Of a DNA stretch of 64,000 nt, positions 1 through 11,704 are shown piece after piece. Below the pieces are notes generated by a model that saw nothing but the letters and a program-made list of their open reading frames with translations, made no database searches and had not been told where the DNA came from. This stretch comes from Ryuthela nishihirai (taxonomy: Eukaryota > Arthropoda > Arachnida > Araneae > Heptathelidae), in contig JAWZYU010000011.1 in the NCBI GenBank assembly GCA_038380435.1, forward strand, positions 75,885,501-75,949,500, written 5' to 3'. Position numbers and translations under genes: made by a program. How positions within the stretch are numbered: the first letter of the stretch is position 1; each line of letters starts with the position of its first letter.

Positions 1-5
1 CCCCT

Positions 6-20
6 GGCGCCATCTAGTGA
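6..20 (-). promoter_or_regulatory. CTCF-like motif in left arm
   Basis: The minus strand reads TCACTAGATGGCGCC. It fits the published CTCF core consensus CCASYAGRKGGCRSY at 14 of 15 positions. Weaker relatives follow in the same arm at 172-186, 280-294 and 911-925. Whether any protein binds here is unknown. Confidence 0.4.
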
Positions 21-430
21 ATATGAGGAGTACTATTCTTAGAAAAAACCCTATTTTAGCTCTAATTTCCCGATTTTTGACTTCCCTCTCATTAAAAAAA
101 CCCCTTATCAAAAGTTCCATCCCCTTTATTAAAAAATCCATTTCCTCCCCCCCCCCCTTTTTTTAACCCCTGGCGCCGTCTGGTGACTATGAGGAGTATT
201 ATTCTTAGAAAAACCCCTATTTTATCTATAATTTCCCGATTTTTGACTCCCCCATTAAAAACTCCCCACTTTAACCCCTGGCGGCACCTACTGTATAGAC
301 TGAGTACTATTTTTAGAAAAAAAACCCTATTTAATCGTATTTATTCCCAGACTTCCCTTTATTAAAAAAAACCCCTTATCAAAAGTTCCCCTCATTAAAT
401 CACCCCTTTATTAAAATTCCCTCCCCTGTA

Positions 431-1085
431 TGAAAAACCCCCCTTATCAAAAAGTTCCCTTTATTAAAACTTCCCTGATGACAAACTCCCATGGTATCCA
501 CGTTTATTTTCCAAGTCCAGCTAAACTTCGGGATGGTAACGATCAGAAAATCCCCTTTATTAAAATTCCCTCCCTCTCATTAAAAACCACGTATCAAAAC
601 TGCACCAGTGGTTGACCCAACTGTATTTTCAGCCCACTCTTTAAAGACTCCTTGGTTGACCTATATATTTTCTAAAACCCTCCTCTTTAAAGACCCCCCA
701 GGTCAGCCCATCGCGTGGTAAATCAGTTTTCTCTATGTGCATTTAGTCTAATTGTGGTGTCATCCAATGTGCGTTTTAGTATATCTCTTGTATTAAAAAA
801 AAAATTCCTTTCCGACACAATGATTTGAACCCGGTACCTTGGTGTCAATAGCAGGACACTATCGCACTCGCCTATGTCTAATTTCCTAACACCTGAAAAA
901 GGTTTTTGGCGGCGTCATCTAGTGTATACTTTAGCAGGATTTTAACCGAAATTATTCCCAGACTCCCCTTCATAAAAAAAAACCCCTTATCAAAAGTTCT
1001 CTTTATTAAAACTTCACTGATCACAAACTCTCTTGGTATCCATGTTCATCTGAAATTTGCCAAGTCCAGCTAAACTTGGGGTACC
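431..1085. repeat. Internal direct repeat within the arm (431-545 and 975-1085)
   Basis: Two segments of about 110 bases share the order ccccttatcaaaagtt, ctttattaaaactt, acaaactc, ttggtatcca or atggtatcca, and ccaagtccagctaaactt. The same pair occurs in the right arm near 6570-6700 and 7140-7240, so the duplication predates the inverted arrangement. Confidence 0.7.
813..876 (-). repeat. tRNA-like segment in left arm
   Basis: On the minus strand there is a weak A-box-like stretch (ggcgagtgcgata) followed by a B-box-like ggttcaaatc, spaced roughly as in a tRNA gene. The acceptor stem does not pair convincingly, so it is a tRNA-derived piece and not a functional tRNA. A matching copy lies in the right arm at 6798-6863. 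Confidence 0.45.
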
Positions 1086-2187
1086 AACCCCTCACTGAAT
1101 GGTTGATGCAATCCTTGAACAAGGTCACATAATTTGCGAATTCGACCTTCACTAGAATAAGGACTATTCCGCAGTAATGGTTTAACTGTCCTGCAGAAAA
1201 TGAAAAAATGCTATTGGGTAAAAAATTAATGAAAGGAAAAAAAAATCTGATTTTATTCGTCGTGATGAAAAATATTGAACGGTAATAGGGTCTGGTGACC
1301 AAAAAGACCCGCGTTCGGTACGGACCACGTTTTACTGACGGTTGAATCTTGGATCATACCCTGTGGTGCTTCCACATCAGGTGCGATGTCTTACATCGTG
1401 AAAACCCACAGGCACTATTGATCGTGGTTTTCAGACTCGAAATTTTTCCAAGTCCAGAGACGGTTCTCTGCATTACTAATTCTACCCTTTATGATAGGTC
1501 AGCGTTTTAAAGCACCCAATGTAGACTTTTGAAATTATGAGCCCTAAACCTTCAAGAGTTGAGCTTATTTAGTCTCCAGTGGATTGATGCCATCAGATAT
1601 CTGTGCTTCCACGTCAGGACTTGTCTTGGAAAGTGATTTTACGTTTGTCACAATTACTCTTCGCTGTTATGCGACATGGTTTAAAAATACTTATTACCGC
1701 TGTATCCTCAGTACTGGGAAGTAGCACTACTCGAAGAAAAATCAGCTATGGGAGTAATCATTAATCTACAAGTGCTCACAGAGTTTTTAAAAATCGTCTC
1801 TTCCACCGTTTATCGGCAAACGTGAAGATGCTGATGAAATTCACTTTATAAGGTCAGTTGTTTTCATTGGGTAAAGACCACATGGTAGAATGCTAAAAGT
1901 AGAATTCATACGTTTCCGCTGGTGTAAAAAATGCAACACGAAGGCATGATAATAGAGGAAAATAGTCAAATACAATAACCTACTATAAAAAATAATAAGT
2001 CTCAGTCGAACGTACTCTTCTCAACATACCAAGGGCTAATGAGAAAGCTTCCATGCAACATAAAAATCCACTTAACCTGTATGTTCTGCTTGACCTGTAT
2101 GTTCTGATCGGACCTGAAAAATACGCCGATGTTCTCATGTAGAGCGTACAAGAAGTGACGTGTCTTTACAAACTCTGTTCTTTTGCA

Positions 2188-5100
2188 ACTGACATAAAAC
2201 ATGTTTAGAACACACGATTCATAGAAACATGAAAGCATATACACACACAAACACATGCACACAAATCCGATTCACAGAAACAAACCCAGAAACAAACATG
2301 AAAACATACACACACGCACACCGCAATGCAACGCATGCACATACAATTAACACATATACAGAGACGAAAACAAATATGTGACAAAATATGAAGAAAAACT
2401 TAGTCCATCGCATTGATGTATGCATACACTTATGTATAACACCACATACCACTTATGTATAACACCATACATACACTTTGCATAAGATCGGAGAAACCGT
2501 ACCTACATAATCATTCATGAACAGACAGCTATTGTCTTATGTTTACTCGAATCAGACAGTCAACATATTTCTCACTAGATGGCGCTGGTTAAATGTCCAA
2601 AACACGGAAATTCGTTTTTTTAAACTGATACATGGTTCATCTTCCTTCGAAAGTTCTATCTTTTGTACTCGTAAGAATAGTATATAGATATTAAGAATGA
2701 GACACAAAAAGGAGACACGTTTTAGGTATCAATGAGTTCACACTGATATTTTTAAATTTTCTTCTCAATTGACTGTTTGATTCACATACATCTGAAATGT
2801 AATATTCACATGCTTACACAAAAAGTGAATGTTGCAGACTTGCGTCTTCACTAGATATGAACGTTGTTGTAAGAAATTGTAACATTAACGCCCTAATACT
2901 TAAAAATGAATACTTGTGTTTTAACTATGGTTACTTCTTGTCTTCACCTTGCTGGCACATGGCGCCCTCTGTCTTAGCTGTTTTCAGGCGATGAATGCTT
3001 ACGTTACGTTTTCCTTTAATGTGAGAATGCTGTGTAGGGCACTTTTCTTTCACTTCTCAATCAGTTCTCCTTTCATTTTAAATCTTCTCTTGCTTTCTTT
3101 CTGAAATGTGATGATTGAGTTTGAAGTGTGAGAGACTTTATGCGTTAGGTCCTGTAAACAGTTGAAACGCAAAGTATTGTCTATCAGTTGCGAATGCCCT
3201 CAGAATCGAGAAGTAATTAGTACTAGCTTACAGGAGTAATGCTCCATAGACAGTGTTATTTCCAAACAGAATACATATTATTGTCGAAAACTTGTGTTTG
3301 CCAGAACCTCTTTTACACGAACATAGGGTACTTGTTCTAAGAATTCCACACTAATATAGAAATATTCTCATGCAGGAAAAATAACTAAACACACATGAAA
3401 TCTCCGTGTTTGATTGTAGTGAAACACCCTATCTTTTTCGAAAAATAGCCACTTACACCCACACTTATGTACTTATTCAAACGTTCTGGGGGACCAGGGA
3501 CTCTGAAAAGAGTGTGAGATAGCGCCTTGGAATAACCGCCGAGAGAGCTTACGTTACGTTTTATCGGCGCTTGAAGTCAGAGAATGCAAAGTTAGGTCTA
3601 GCGGATCGATTCTGGGACCCAACGTTTCATGGAAATACTGAAAATATTGTTTTCTTATAAACAGTGAGTTTTCAGATTTTTTAATTTCCAAAGAAAATCG
3701 CCTATTCAGATTGTCTTCCGTTCGAATCATATTTAATGCAGTCAACATTGACTTATTGTGAAAGAATGACTGTTCGTGCTTTCCCTTTCATACATTAGGA
3801 AATGGAAGGTTCGTGCATGTAAGAGGGAGTTCGGTGTATCTTTAAAAATATATGAAAATATCTGTCTTAATGGTTACCTTTCACACGACCTGTAGAAGGG
3901 ATGAGATGATGTCGGGATCTTGGCAGGTAAACAACGTTCATGTCTTACTATGGATCTCAAACCTTGACTTTGTTACAAGTAACTAACCTACTGTCTATGT
4001 GATAGATGTTGGCTATCATAACTTATAGCTGTATCGGGGTGTAAAATACTGAATAGGCTATTGTGAGATTTTCAACGTAAGCAGATATATGGAAAAAATC
4101 TGATGATGCTTGCGATTTACCTACTTTGGTCGTTAAAGTATGGTTTATTAGAAAGTAAATATACATGTAGGGAAGATGAATCAATGATTGAACTTTAATT
4201 ATCTTGCGAGATGTCTGAAGAAATACATAAATATTGGAAGTTTACGATTCTATGAAGAAACATGCATCTGAAGATTAAGTTATGAGCTTATCTCTATGAC
4301 AATGAAGCAATCTTGCTATCGGGTTTTCAATCTAAATACTTACACAACCTATGGATAGGTAGTTTGTCTGTGTAATGATGAGTCTGATACGTAGTATCTT
4401 TTGTAGACTTTGATTAACGAATGTCAGGAAAAGAGAAAGTCCTTGAATGTCTAAAACATCCCCTGTGATCCTGACAGAATTAGACATCTACAGCAGAATG
4501 AACTCAGAAGATTGTGTGGAGAATTAAACTTTACAGAGCTCTATTCATCTTTGATAGTTAAATGAATCATTTCTCAAGCATCGAGGTTTCTCAATTTATG
4601 ATAGTATAGAGAAAACAAGCGAGGATCCCTGCCTATATTAATGGTGTCAAGCTCAGTACATTACGTTTAACATATTTTTATCAGTACATTCACGGTTTTA
4701 ATGACTTTTTAGTTCAAATATTTATTGTCTATGGGGTTCTAGGTTTGTTTTCTAGTGCATTGTCATATCGCTAGTGTGAGAAAGATCGTCCCCTGCCCAT
4801 TTTTTGCATCGAAGTCATCAGTGTTCCGCAGAAATGGTACATTATTGCCGTTGGAAAAAATAAAAGTGGAAACTTAAGTAATAACCCCCGAATGTCATTA
4901 TATTCGTGGATGTTAACACGATCATCTAACAAAGGACGTGGGGGATAATGCTAAAAATTTCGTATTATATCACACATTTTGCGAAACTCGTATTAAGTTT
5001 TTATGCTGAATTATACGATACAATTTCTTATGAGGATAAAGAGTGCCAGTTAACAATTTTTTGTATGTTCCCTTTCTAATATACGAGGTCAAACCCTATT

Positions 5101-5494
5101 CTCTCTGTAACCGTTACGTACTTTAATTGTGATGTCGACCTTGTAAAATCAGCTGACTGCTTGGAGAACGCAATAACTTAGCCCTCTAAAAGATCCGAAG
5201 GCCCCCATACAGGGAATTTCTGTTGTTCTTAGCATTTCCCCATGTCATTATTTAACTTTCTCATTAGGCTCGATAGAGATAAGACACGGAGCGACTGCTC
5301 TTCTCAGAGTGAGTCGAACCATATTTAATTATTTTATCTGTTTCCACGGCTGTCCCTAGGTCAGCGCGAGTGGCGTGGGTGAGTGATCCGTGACCTTTGT
5401 ATGTCCCCAGTTGCTTGTTGGTGCGCGCACGTCTCCCCGCATTTCTTTAGAATCACGCGACAATGATTAGTAAAAGCTTTTGCAATAGAGTCGA
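2188..5494. other. Non-coding spacer between the inverted arms
   Basis: No recognisable protein is present in any frame; the longest frames are 64-86 residues without known motifs. The segment contains a CA-rich stretch (2220-2460), one strong CTCF-like motif (2572-2586), a weaker one (2961-2975), and the 16-mer gcttacgttacgtttt twice (near 2996 and 3547). It is probably the body of a non-autonomous element that relies on enzymes supplied from elsewhere. Confidence 0.6.
2572..2586 (+). promoter_or_regulatory. CTCF-like motif in spacer
   Basis: The plus strand reads TCACTAGATGGCGCT, fitting CCASYAGRKGGCRSY at 14 of 15 positions. It is the best match in the central part of the fold-back element. 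Confidence 0.4.
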
Positions 5495-6797
5495 AGCAAA
5501 GCGGGAGAGTTTGTAAAGACACGTCACTACTTGTAAGCTCTACGTGAGAACATCGGCATATTTTTCAGGTCCGATCAGAACATACAGGTCAAAGCATAGT
5601 TAGGTGGATTTTTATGTTGCACGGAAGCTTTCTCATTAGCCCTTGGTATGTTGAGAAGGGTACGTTCGACTGAGAATTATTATTATTTATAGTAGGTTAT
5701 TGTATTTGATTATTGTCCTCTGTTATCATGCCTTCATGTTGCATTTTTTACACCAGCGGAAACGTATGAATTCTACTTTTAGCATTCTACCATGTAGTCT
5801 TTACCCGATGAAAACAACTGACCTTATAAAGTGAATTTCATCAGCATCTTCACGTTTGCCGATAAACGATGGAAGAGACGATTTTTAAAAACTCTGTGAG
5901 CGCTTGTAGATTAATGATTACTCCGATAGCTGATTTTTCTTCGAGTAGTGTTACTTCCCAGTACTGAGGATACAGCGGTAATAAGTATTTTTAAACCATG
6001 TCGCATAACAGTGAAGAGTAATTGAGACAAACGTAAAAGCACTACCCAAGACAAGTCCTGACGCGGAAGCACAGATATCTGACGGCATCAATCCACTGGA
6101 GACTAAATAAGCTCAACTCTTGAAGGTTTAGGGCTCATAATTTCAAAAGTCTATATTGGGTGCTTTAAAACGCTGACCTGTCATAAAGGGTAGAATTGGT
6201 AATGCGGAGAACCGTCTCTGGACTTGGAAAAATTTCGAGTCCGAAAACCACGATCAATAGTGCCTGTGGTGTTTCACGATGTAAGACATCACACCTGATA
6301 TGGAAGCAGCACAGGGTATGATCCAAGATTCAACCGTCAGTAAAACGTGGTCCGTACCGAACGCGGGTTTTTTCGGTCACCAGACCCTATTACCCTTCAA
6401 TATTTTTCATCACGACGAATAAAATCAGAATTTTTTTGCCTTTCATTAATTTTTTACCCAATAGCATTTTTTCATTTTCTGCAGGACAGTTAAACCATTA
6501 CTGCGGAATAGTCCTTATTCTAATGAAGGTCGAATTCGCAAAATATGTGACCTGGTTCAAGGATTGCATCAACCATTCAGTGAGGGGTTGGCACCCCAAG
6601 TTTAGCTGGACTTGGCAAATTTCAGATGAACATGGATACCAAGGGAGTTTGTGATCAGTGAAGTTTTAATAAAGAGAACGTTTGATAAGGGGGTTTTTTA
6701 ATGAAGGGGAGTCTGGGAATAATTTCGGTTAAAATCTTGCTAAAGTATATACTAGATGACGCCGCCAAAAACCTTTTTCAGGTTTTAGGAAATAAGA

Positions 6798-6863
6798 CAT
6801 AGGCGAGTGCGATAATGTCGTGCTATTGACACCAAGGTACTGGGTTCAAATCATTGTGTCGGG
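6798..6863 (+). repeat. tRNA-like segment in right arm
   Basis: This is the partner of 813-876. It has an A-box-like ggcgagtgcgata and a B-box-like ggttcaaatc at 6843-6852. It is embedded in the arm and not flanked by a SINE tail. It could be the remains of a SINE captured before the arms were duplicated. Confidence 0.45.
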
Positions 6864-7378
6864 AAGGAATTTTTTTTTTAATACAAGAGATATACTAAAA
6901 CGCACATTGGATGACACCACCATTAGACTAAATTCACATAGAGAAACTGATTTACCACGCGATGGGCTGACCTGGGGGGTCTTTAAAGACGAGGGTTTTA
7001 AAAAATATATAGGTCAACTAAGGGGTCTTTAAAGAGTGGGCTTAAAATACAGTTGGGTCAACCAATGGTGCAGTTTTGATAAGGGGTTTTTAATGAGAGG
7101 AAGGGAATTTTAATAAAGGGGATTTTCTGATCGTTGCCATCCCAAAGTTTAATTGGACTTGGAAAATAAACGTGGATACCATGGGAGTTTGTGATCAGGG
7201 AAGTTTTAATAAAGGGAACTTTTTGATAAGGGGGGTTTTTAATACAGGGGAGGGAATTTTAATAAAGGGGTGATTTAATAAGGGGAACTTTTGATAAGGT
7301 GGTTTTTTAATAAAGGAAAGTCTGGGAATAATTACGACTAAAATAGGGTTTTTTTTCTAAAAATAGTACTCAGTCTAT

Positions 7379-7393
7379 ACAGTAGATGGCGCC
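7379..7393 (+). promoter_or_regulatory. CTCF-like motif in right arm
   Basis: The plus strand reads ACAGTAGATGGCGCC, 14 of 15 positions of CCASYAGRKGGCRSY. Its left-arm counterpart at 280-294 is degraded. Confidence 0.4.
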
Positions 7394-7486
7394 AGTGGTT
7401 AAAGTGGGGGAGTTTTTAATGGGGGGTTAAAAATCGGGAAATTATTGATAAAATAGGGGTTTTTCTAAGAATAGTACTCCTCATAG

Positions 7487-7501
7487 TCACCAGAGGGCGC
7501 C
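7487..7501 (+). promoter_or_regulatory. CTCF-like motif near outer end of right arm
   Basis: The plus strand reads TCACCAGAGGGCGCC, 14 of 15 positions of CCASYAGRKGGCRSY. The left-arm counterpart at 172-186 differs at a core G (gacggc). Motifs in the two arms point towards opposite strands, as expected from the inverted repeat. Confidence 0.4.
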
Positions 7502-7575
7502 AGAGGTTACAAGGGGAAGGGAAAGGGGGTTTTTAATAAAGGGGAGGAATTTTTTAATAAAGGTTTTTTAATAAG

Positions 7576-8981
7576 GGGGGATTAATTAATTTCCAATTAT
7601 GGAAGGGGGCGTGGCTTGTGACGTCATAGGGGAAAGCACTGTGCAAATGGGGTACGGTGGAATGCCACTAAGCCACTCATCTCATACCTCGGCAGAAATG
7701 TACAGAATCTACATCAGTGTCAGTCAATTGAGTGATATCACATTTTGGGAAAGAAAATAGCAAATCACTATTTTTTTCTGACACCTTATGGAGACCTAAT
7801 ATGGCGAGAGATATTTTTCTATTTGACGCTGCCAGGCCGGATTTACATCCCACGCAATGCAAGCCACAAGAAGCGCTACTGAGCACTTGTAAACAGGGAC
7901 GGATTGGGCCACATGGACACTGAGCCATATCCCGGTGGGACTATCATATTTGGGGCATTTGAGCAACACTGTTTCCGGCTTTTAAAAACTTCTCGTAAGA
8001 TTTCTTTATATTAATACCTCACTATTTTATTTTTATTTTCATTTTCATATTCATACAAACTATGTACATTTTAAGTATTTTTTAACAAGCAATGCAGCCC
8101 AGAGGTTTGCTTCCGAGTAGCATTCAGAAGTCGTCCTTTTAGTAATTAAAGTTCGGTGATATGGAGACGTATGAGATCCATAAAGCAGCCATGAAGCAAA
8201 AAATAATCGGAGAGAACGTGATAAACATTGCATAAGAAGTAATATGGCAGACTCAATAGGTTGGAAATGAGGGAACTGAGAGATCAACTTACAAGGATTT
8301 AAAATCCCAGATGTTTTATAGTTACTCCTCGGAAATCATTTAAACATGAAGAGAAGGGCTGGATATAGGGATAATGACTTAGTAGATTCTTTTATGACAG
8401 AATGCAACCACGATGTTGTTTGTGGAACACTGATAGTTGCCAGAAGGTGCCCACAGACTTCCGTACTCGGCTGTCTACAGCGGTTCTCTTTAATCTGGAA
8501 TGGCACGATGATTTCATTTAAGTGGTAGACTTCAAATTTTCAGAAATGTTTTCTTGATGGGGGACATTTTTTCAACAGCTAGCAGGAGGACAGAAATAAT
8601 CACAAACGACTTTCAGTGAATTATTATTTATGGCAGATGAGAGGTTGTGGTGTGAGTTGGGAAAGATGCGGAGACCACGTTGGGGTGGGAGGAATCATAT
8701 GTAAAATAGAATAAAAATATTTCAGTTGCATTAGCTGTTTTTATCCCCATGTCGTGAACCGAGTCAGGAGCAGGATAACGAGAGCATAAAGATAAATAAT
8801 GCGGACCTTTTCTGATTCCTTTAAATAGATTTATTTTTATGCTATATTTGTCTTTGCAATAAATTAAAATTTAAAAAAAATACCTATCTTCCTCTATGGA
8901 TCATAAAACAGATAGAAAATAAGCCTAAATTATATCGATGGTGTAATCAGTCATTGAGTTCGTCTTCACTTCAAAGGAAGA
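7576..8981. other. Unassigned repeat-like sequence between fold-back element and LTR
   Basis: I recognise no gene here. A GC-richer patch at about 7830-7960 (containing cagggacggattgggcc) resembles the ends of some hAT-type elements, but no partner end was found. Frames of 60-87 residues occur but match no family I know. Confidence 0.4.
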
Positions 8982-10338
8982 TGGTGTGGTCAATGGTAAA
9001 GCAAACGACGCAGATTTTTATTTCGTCACGTGAAATCTGATATTCTGCTTAAATTGCACAGAATGTGGTGTTGGGCCAGATGATAAACGATTTACCCACC
9101 CTATGGTAGAGGACGATCAATTAGTCCCTTGATTACCTTCACCCTTATTTCGGTGAAGTAACAGGTTTGTGGGGTGTTACACTCGTACCGATGTATGCCT
9201 CAGACTTGCTGTCCCAAGTGATGTACAGAAATATGTCCAACAATTCACGAACGAGAGTTGCATAGGGACGACACAGTTTATCCACACTTATATACAATCA
9301 CGTGCTGGGGATGCTCTCGACTCCATAGGCCTTTGTTGCTCTGCTGCTGCAAATAATTATGCAATTAGGTGGAGAAACACACTTTGCAGATTCTCGCTTT
9401 ATCGACCTCAAACTCGGCGAAAGGATATTTAACCTTTGCTACAATGTAATTCACACAGAACTCACTACAGTTCCACAGAACTGTATTTGATTCAACAAGA
9501 ATCTTGATTCTCACATACAATCAAACCCTCTCGTTGCGGGTTTTGTTTGAGTAAGAGTGGCATCCCTTGATAAGTGTTTAAACATCCTTCCCGTTTGACA
9601 GTGACACTCAAGACTATTGTTTACTCTCACTGCCATAGTCTTCAGCACCCGACCTCGCGCCTCAGGCTAGTTGTAAATGGTCATAAAAGAGCTTTTCGGC
9701 CTCGGCACGTGCAGGCAGCCAGCCAGCTCAGACTTGAAAACAACATCTATGAGTCACATCCACAAAATAGCCCTTCCAAGAACACACTTAATACATAAAA
9801 ATATTCACAACAACAAAAATAAATAAAAATGCAACAATAAATAAAAATAAATAAATTAGAGTAACATGTTACTCTAATAATACCTGTCTTTTCCCCAAAT
9901 GGTTTTATCAGTTTTCACCATACTTATAAAACTAATTATTTTCATCACTCTAATGTCCATGACACCTGGCATGGCTGGTGAACAATGTCCTCACCCGAAG
10001 TCTGTTCAGTTAATTTACTTGCAGTGCATAAACGTCTTGCCACTCAGAAGTAATTAACTTCAATTCACTTCTTTCAGTGCTGCAACCTGGTGACCCAACT
10101 GTCTGAACAGAACATCTCCCCACAAGTGAGTCGGGTGAATTCCGATGATGCTGATTTTTACCCCCCTTTGAGTTGCCAACTCACCCTTTTCCATTGCAAC
10201 CCCTAGCCTAATTGCTAATACCCCTCCGAAGTTCCTTAACGACAGAATGCTGTTGGATAAATTCAACTCCGACCAGTTAACTCGTCTTGAACATTTGACT
10301 TTCGCCGATGTCCTGTTACGAGGTCGATGACGCATCCA
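8982..10338 (-). repeat. 3' LTR (left copy)
   Basis: This matches 13112 to about 14390 in the same orientation. On the minus strand it starts TGGATGCG directly after a purine-rich tract and ends CCACACCA, giving TG...CA termini. It is longer than the right copy by the part beyond 10288, which is missing or replaced on the right. Small frames inside it are not conserved between the two copies. Confidence 0.75.
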
Positions 10339-10713
10339 AAATACTCCCCTTTTCGTTTTCTGGGCATCTTTAAATCTCTTACTTGCTGCATAATTAAAGG
10401 CTATTACTTGCACTTTATCTTTCATTTTGCAATTATTTCTCCTTACTATGAATCCAAATGTACTATTCTTTTCACACTTCATTAGCACTTGTTTTGCTAT
10501 GGACTTGTTTCCTTTGCTATCATTACTTTTTATCGGATTTCCATGTTTAAATGAAACATCATTCTTGAACAAGATACCATGCCTTACTTGAGAAACAAAT
10601 CCTTTTGCCTCGTCCCAGTTAAAACCAAATTTACGCATACTATTAATACACTCTTTATCAATAGTTACTGACCATTTAGGTGTACTTCCGTACTTTCTTC
10701 TATGTTTATCCAT
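10060..10713 (-). CDS. Unrecognised basic 217-residue ORF running into the 3' LTR
   Basis: This is the longest open frame of the LTR element. It starts at an ATG (MDKHRRKYG) and is rich in lysine and arginine. The last 93 or so residues are encoded inside the LTR. I recognise no retroviral domain: there is no zinc knuckle, protease DTG or integrase motif. The equivalent stretch of the other LTR is not open, so the C-terminal part may be open by chance. It could be a remnant of an accessory or late ORF of the element. No function is claimed. Confidence 0.35.
   Translation of the reverse strand: MDKHRRKYGSTPKWSVTIDKECINSMRKFGFNWDEAKGFVSQVRHGILFKNDVSFKHGNPIKSNDSKGNKSIAKQVLMKCEKNSTFGFIVRRNNCKMKDKVQVIAFNYAASKRFKDAQKTKRGVFWMRHRPRNRTSAKVKCSRRVNWSELNLSNSILSLRNFGGVLAIRLGVAMEKGELATQRGVKISIIGIHPTHLWGDVLFRQLGHQVAALKEVN
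10339..10360 (-). other. Polypurine-tract-like sequence
   Basis: Read on the minus strand this is gaaaacgaaaaggggagta followed by ttt and then the LTR start TGG. Its position, directly 5' of the 3' LTR, is where plus-strand priming would occur in an LTR retrotransposon. Confidence 0.5.
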
Positions 10714-11149
10714 TTTTTGTCCAATGACTGTATGAACATCAGAATCTTTTCGGTTAGATCTGCCACTTGGCTAACTCTTCTTCTAACCTTAGCGTCACTA
10801 CTTCGGTCATTTTAGCAAAACTGCCTCTCTTTTCTTTTCATATCTTCGGCGGCAATTAACTGACCTTTTAACACTTCCTCTCTCTCTCATTGATTATAGA
10901 ATATACTTCCTTACGATCATTTGTGTTTAAAAATCTCTCACCTATCTCCTATAACATTTTCTCTTTATCACTATTATTTACATTATCCTCAATATTACTG
11001 TCTTTATACTTATAACCTAATTACTGGATATTTACATTTCCGCTATAATTTCTCAGTTAGATTCTCAATTTTAATTAATTGCATAACTTCCTCTGATTTA
11101 TTCTTATCCAATATTTATGTACTTCTATGTTACCACAGAATTGCATATA

Positions 11150-11440
11150 TCACCTATTAACTGGCCTTACGTGTTTAATTTCTTCCGCCGTTTTAACACA
11201 GACATCAATCTTTATTCTAGAATTAGTGTCCTCGTCTGACTGATAATTATATTTAACATCCGATTCAGACACTTTATGCAACGGAAATTCACTCCTACTT
11301 TCCAAATCACATTTCCTTTCAATCGGAAGATCACGTTTTTCCTCAGGATTATTTATTCTAATCATTGGACCGTGTTTATTCACCACAGAATTGGTCACCT
11401 TATCAAGCTGCATTCTATCCTTCATCTCCGATCGATACAA
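11150..11440 (-). pseudogene. Charged fragment in the LTR element interior
   Basis: A 96-residue frame, highly charged, is continuous in style with the gag-like frame upstream on the minus strand but lies in another reading frame. It is probably a frameshifted continuation of the same protein. No domain is recognisable. Confidence 0.35.
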
Positions 11441-11704
11441 GGCCTTTATTTAAAAGTCATTGCGAGATTCAGACTTAATCAAATTTCCAACTACTAATCA
11501 ACCGCGGTTGCAAACTATCCTTATTCTGTATGAACCTCATAGACTGATTTCTAATTGTCATTTTGGCTTCCTTATGACTACTGTTTTCTCCACAAATATC
11601 AACTTTATTACCTATGACTCTGCCTGCTATTACATGAATTGTGCTCTCTGCACAATTAATTTTATTTTGCTTGTCAATTACGGTACAATAATCAACCGCT
11701 CTAC

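Larger units (their letters stand above)
1..2187. repeat. Left arm of a large inverted repeat (fold-back element)
   Basis: The reverse complement of this segment matches 5495-7575 along nearly its whole length with scattered substitutions and small indels. Copies of one frame can be compared in both arms: 1021-1230 minus and 6436-6654 plus encode almost the same 70 residues with about five differences. The match ends internally near 2187 and reaches outward to about position 120. Positions 1-120 hold one more copy of the terminal unit, so the element probably continues to the left of the window. The outer 700 bases are built of short modules of the type cccctttattaaaa and ccccttatcaaaagttcc, plus ctggcgcc-containing units. 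No transposase is visible, and the frame above looks like chance conservation within the repeat. Confidence 0.85.
5495..7575. repeat. Right arm of the large inverted repeat
   Basis: This is the reverse-complement partner of 1-2187. Pairing can be followed from the inner edge (agtttgtaaagacacgtcac at about 5510, matching 2160-2180) through to the outer modules near 7530. The right end is vague: homology fades in short poly-purine and taataaaggg units before a GC-rich stretch (ggaagggggcgtggc) at about 7601. No clear target-site duplication was found, partly because the left end lies at or beyond the window edge. Confidence 0.8.

Noticed and set aside
1021..1302. 93-residue frame on the minus strand, almost identical to one at 6436-6654 plus
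   Set aside because: The similarity is fully explained by the inverted arms. The frame has no known motif, and its ends differ between copies, so it is not evidence of a gene.
6798..6863. Possible functional tRNA gene
   Set aside because: A- and B-box-like sequences are present but the acceptor and anticodon stems do not pair, and the segment is repeated in both arms.
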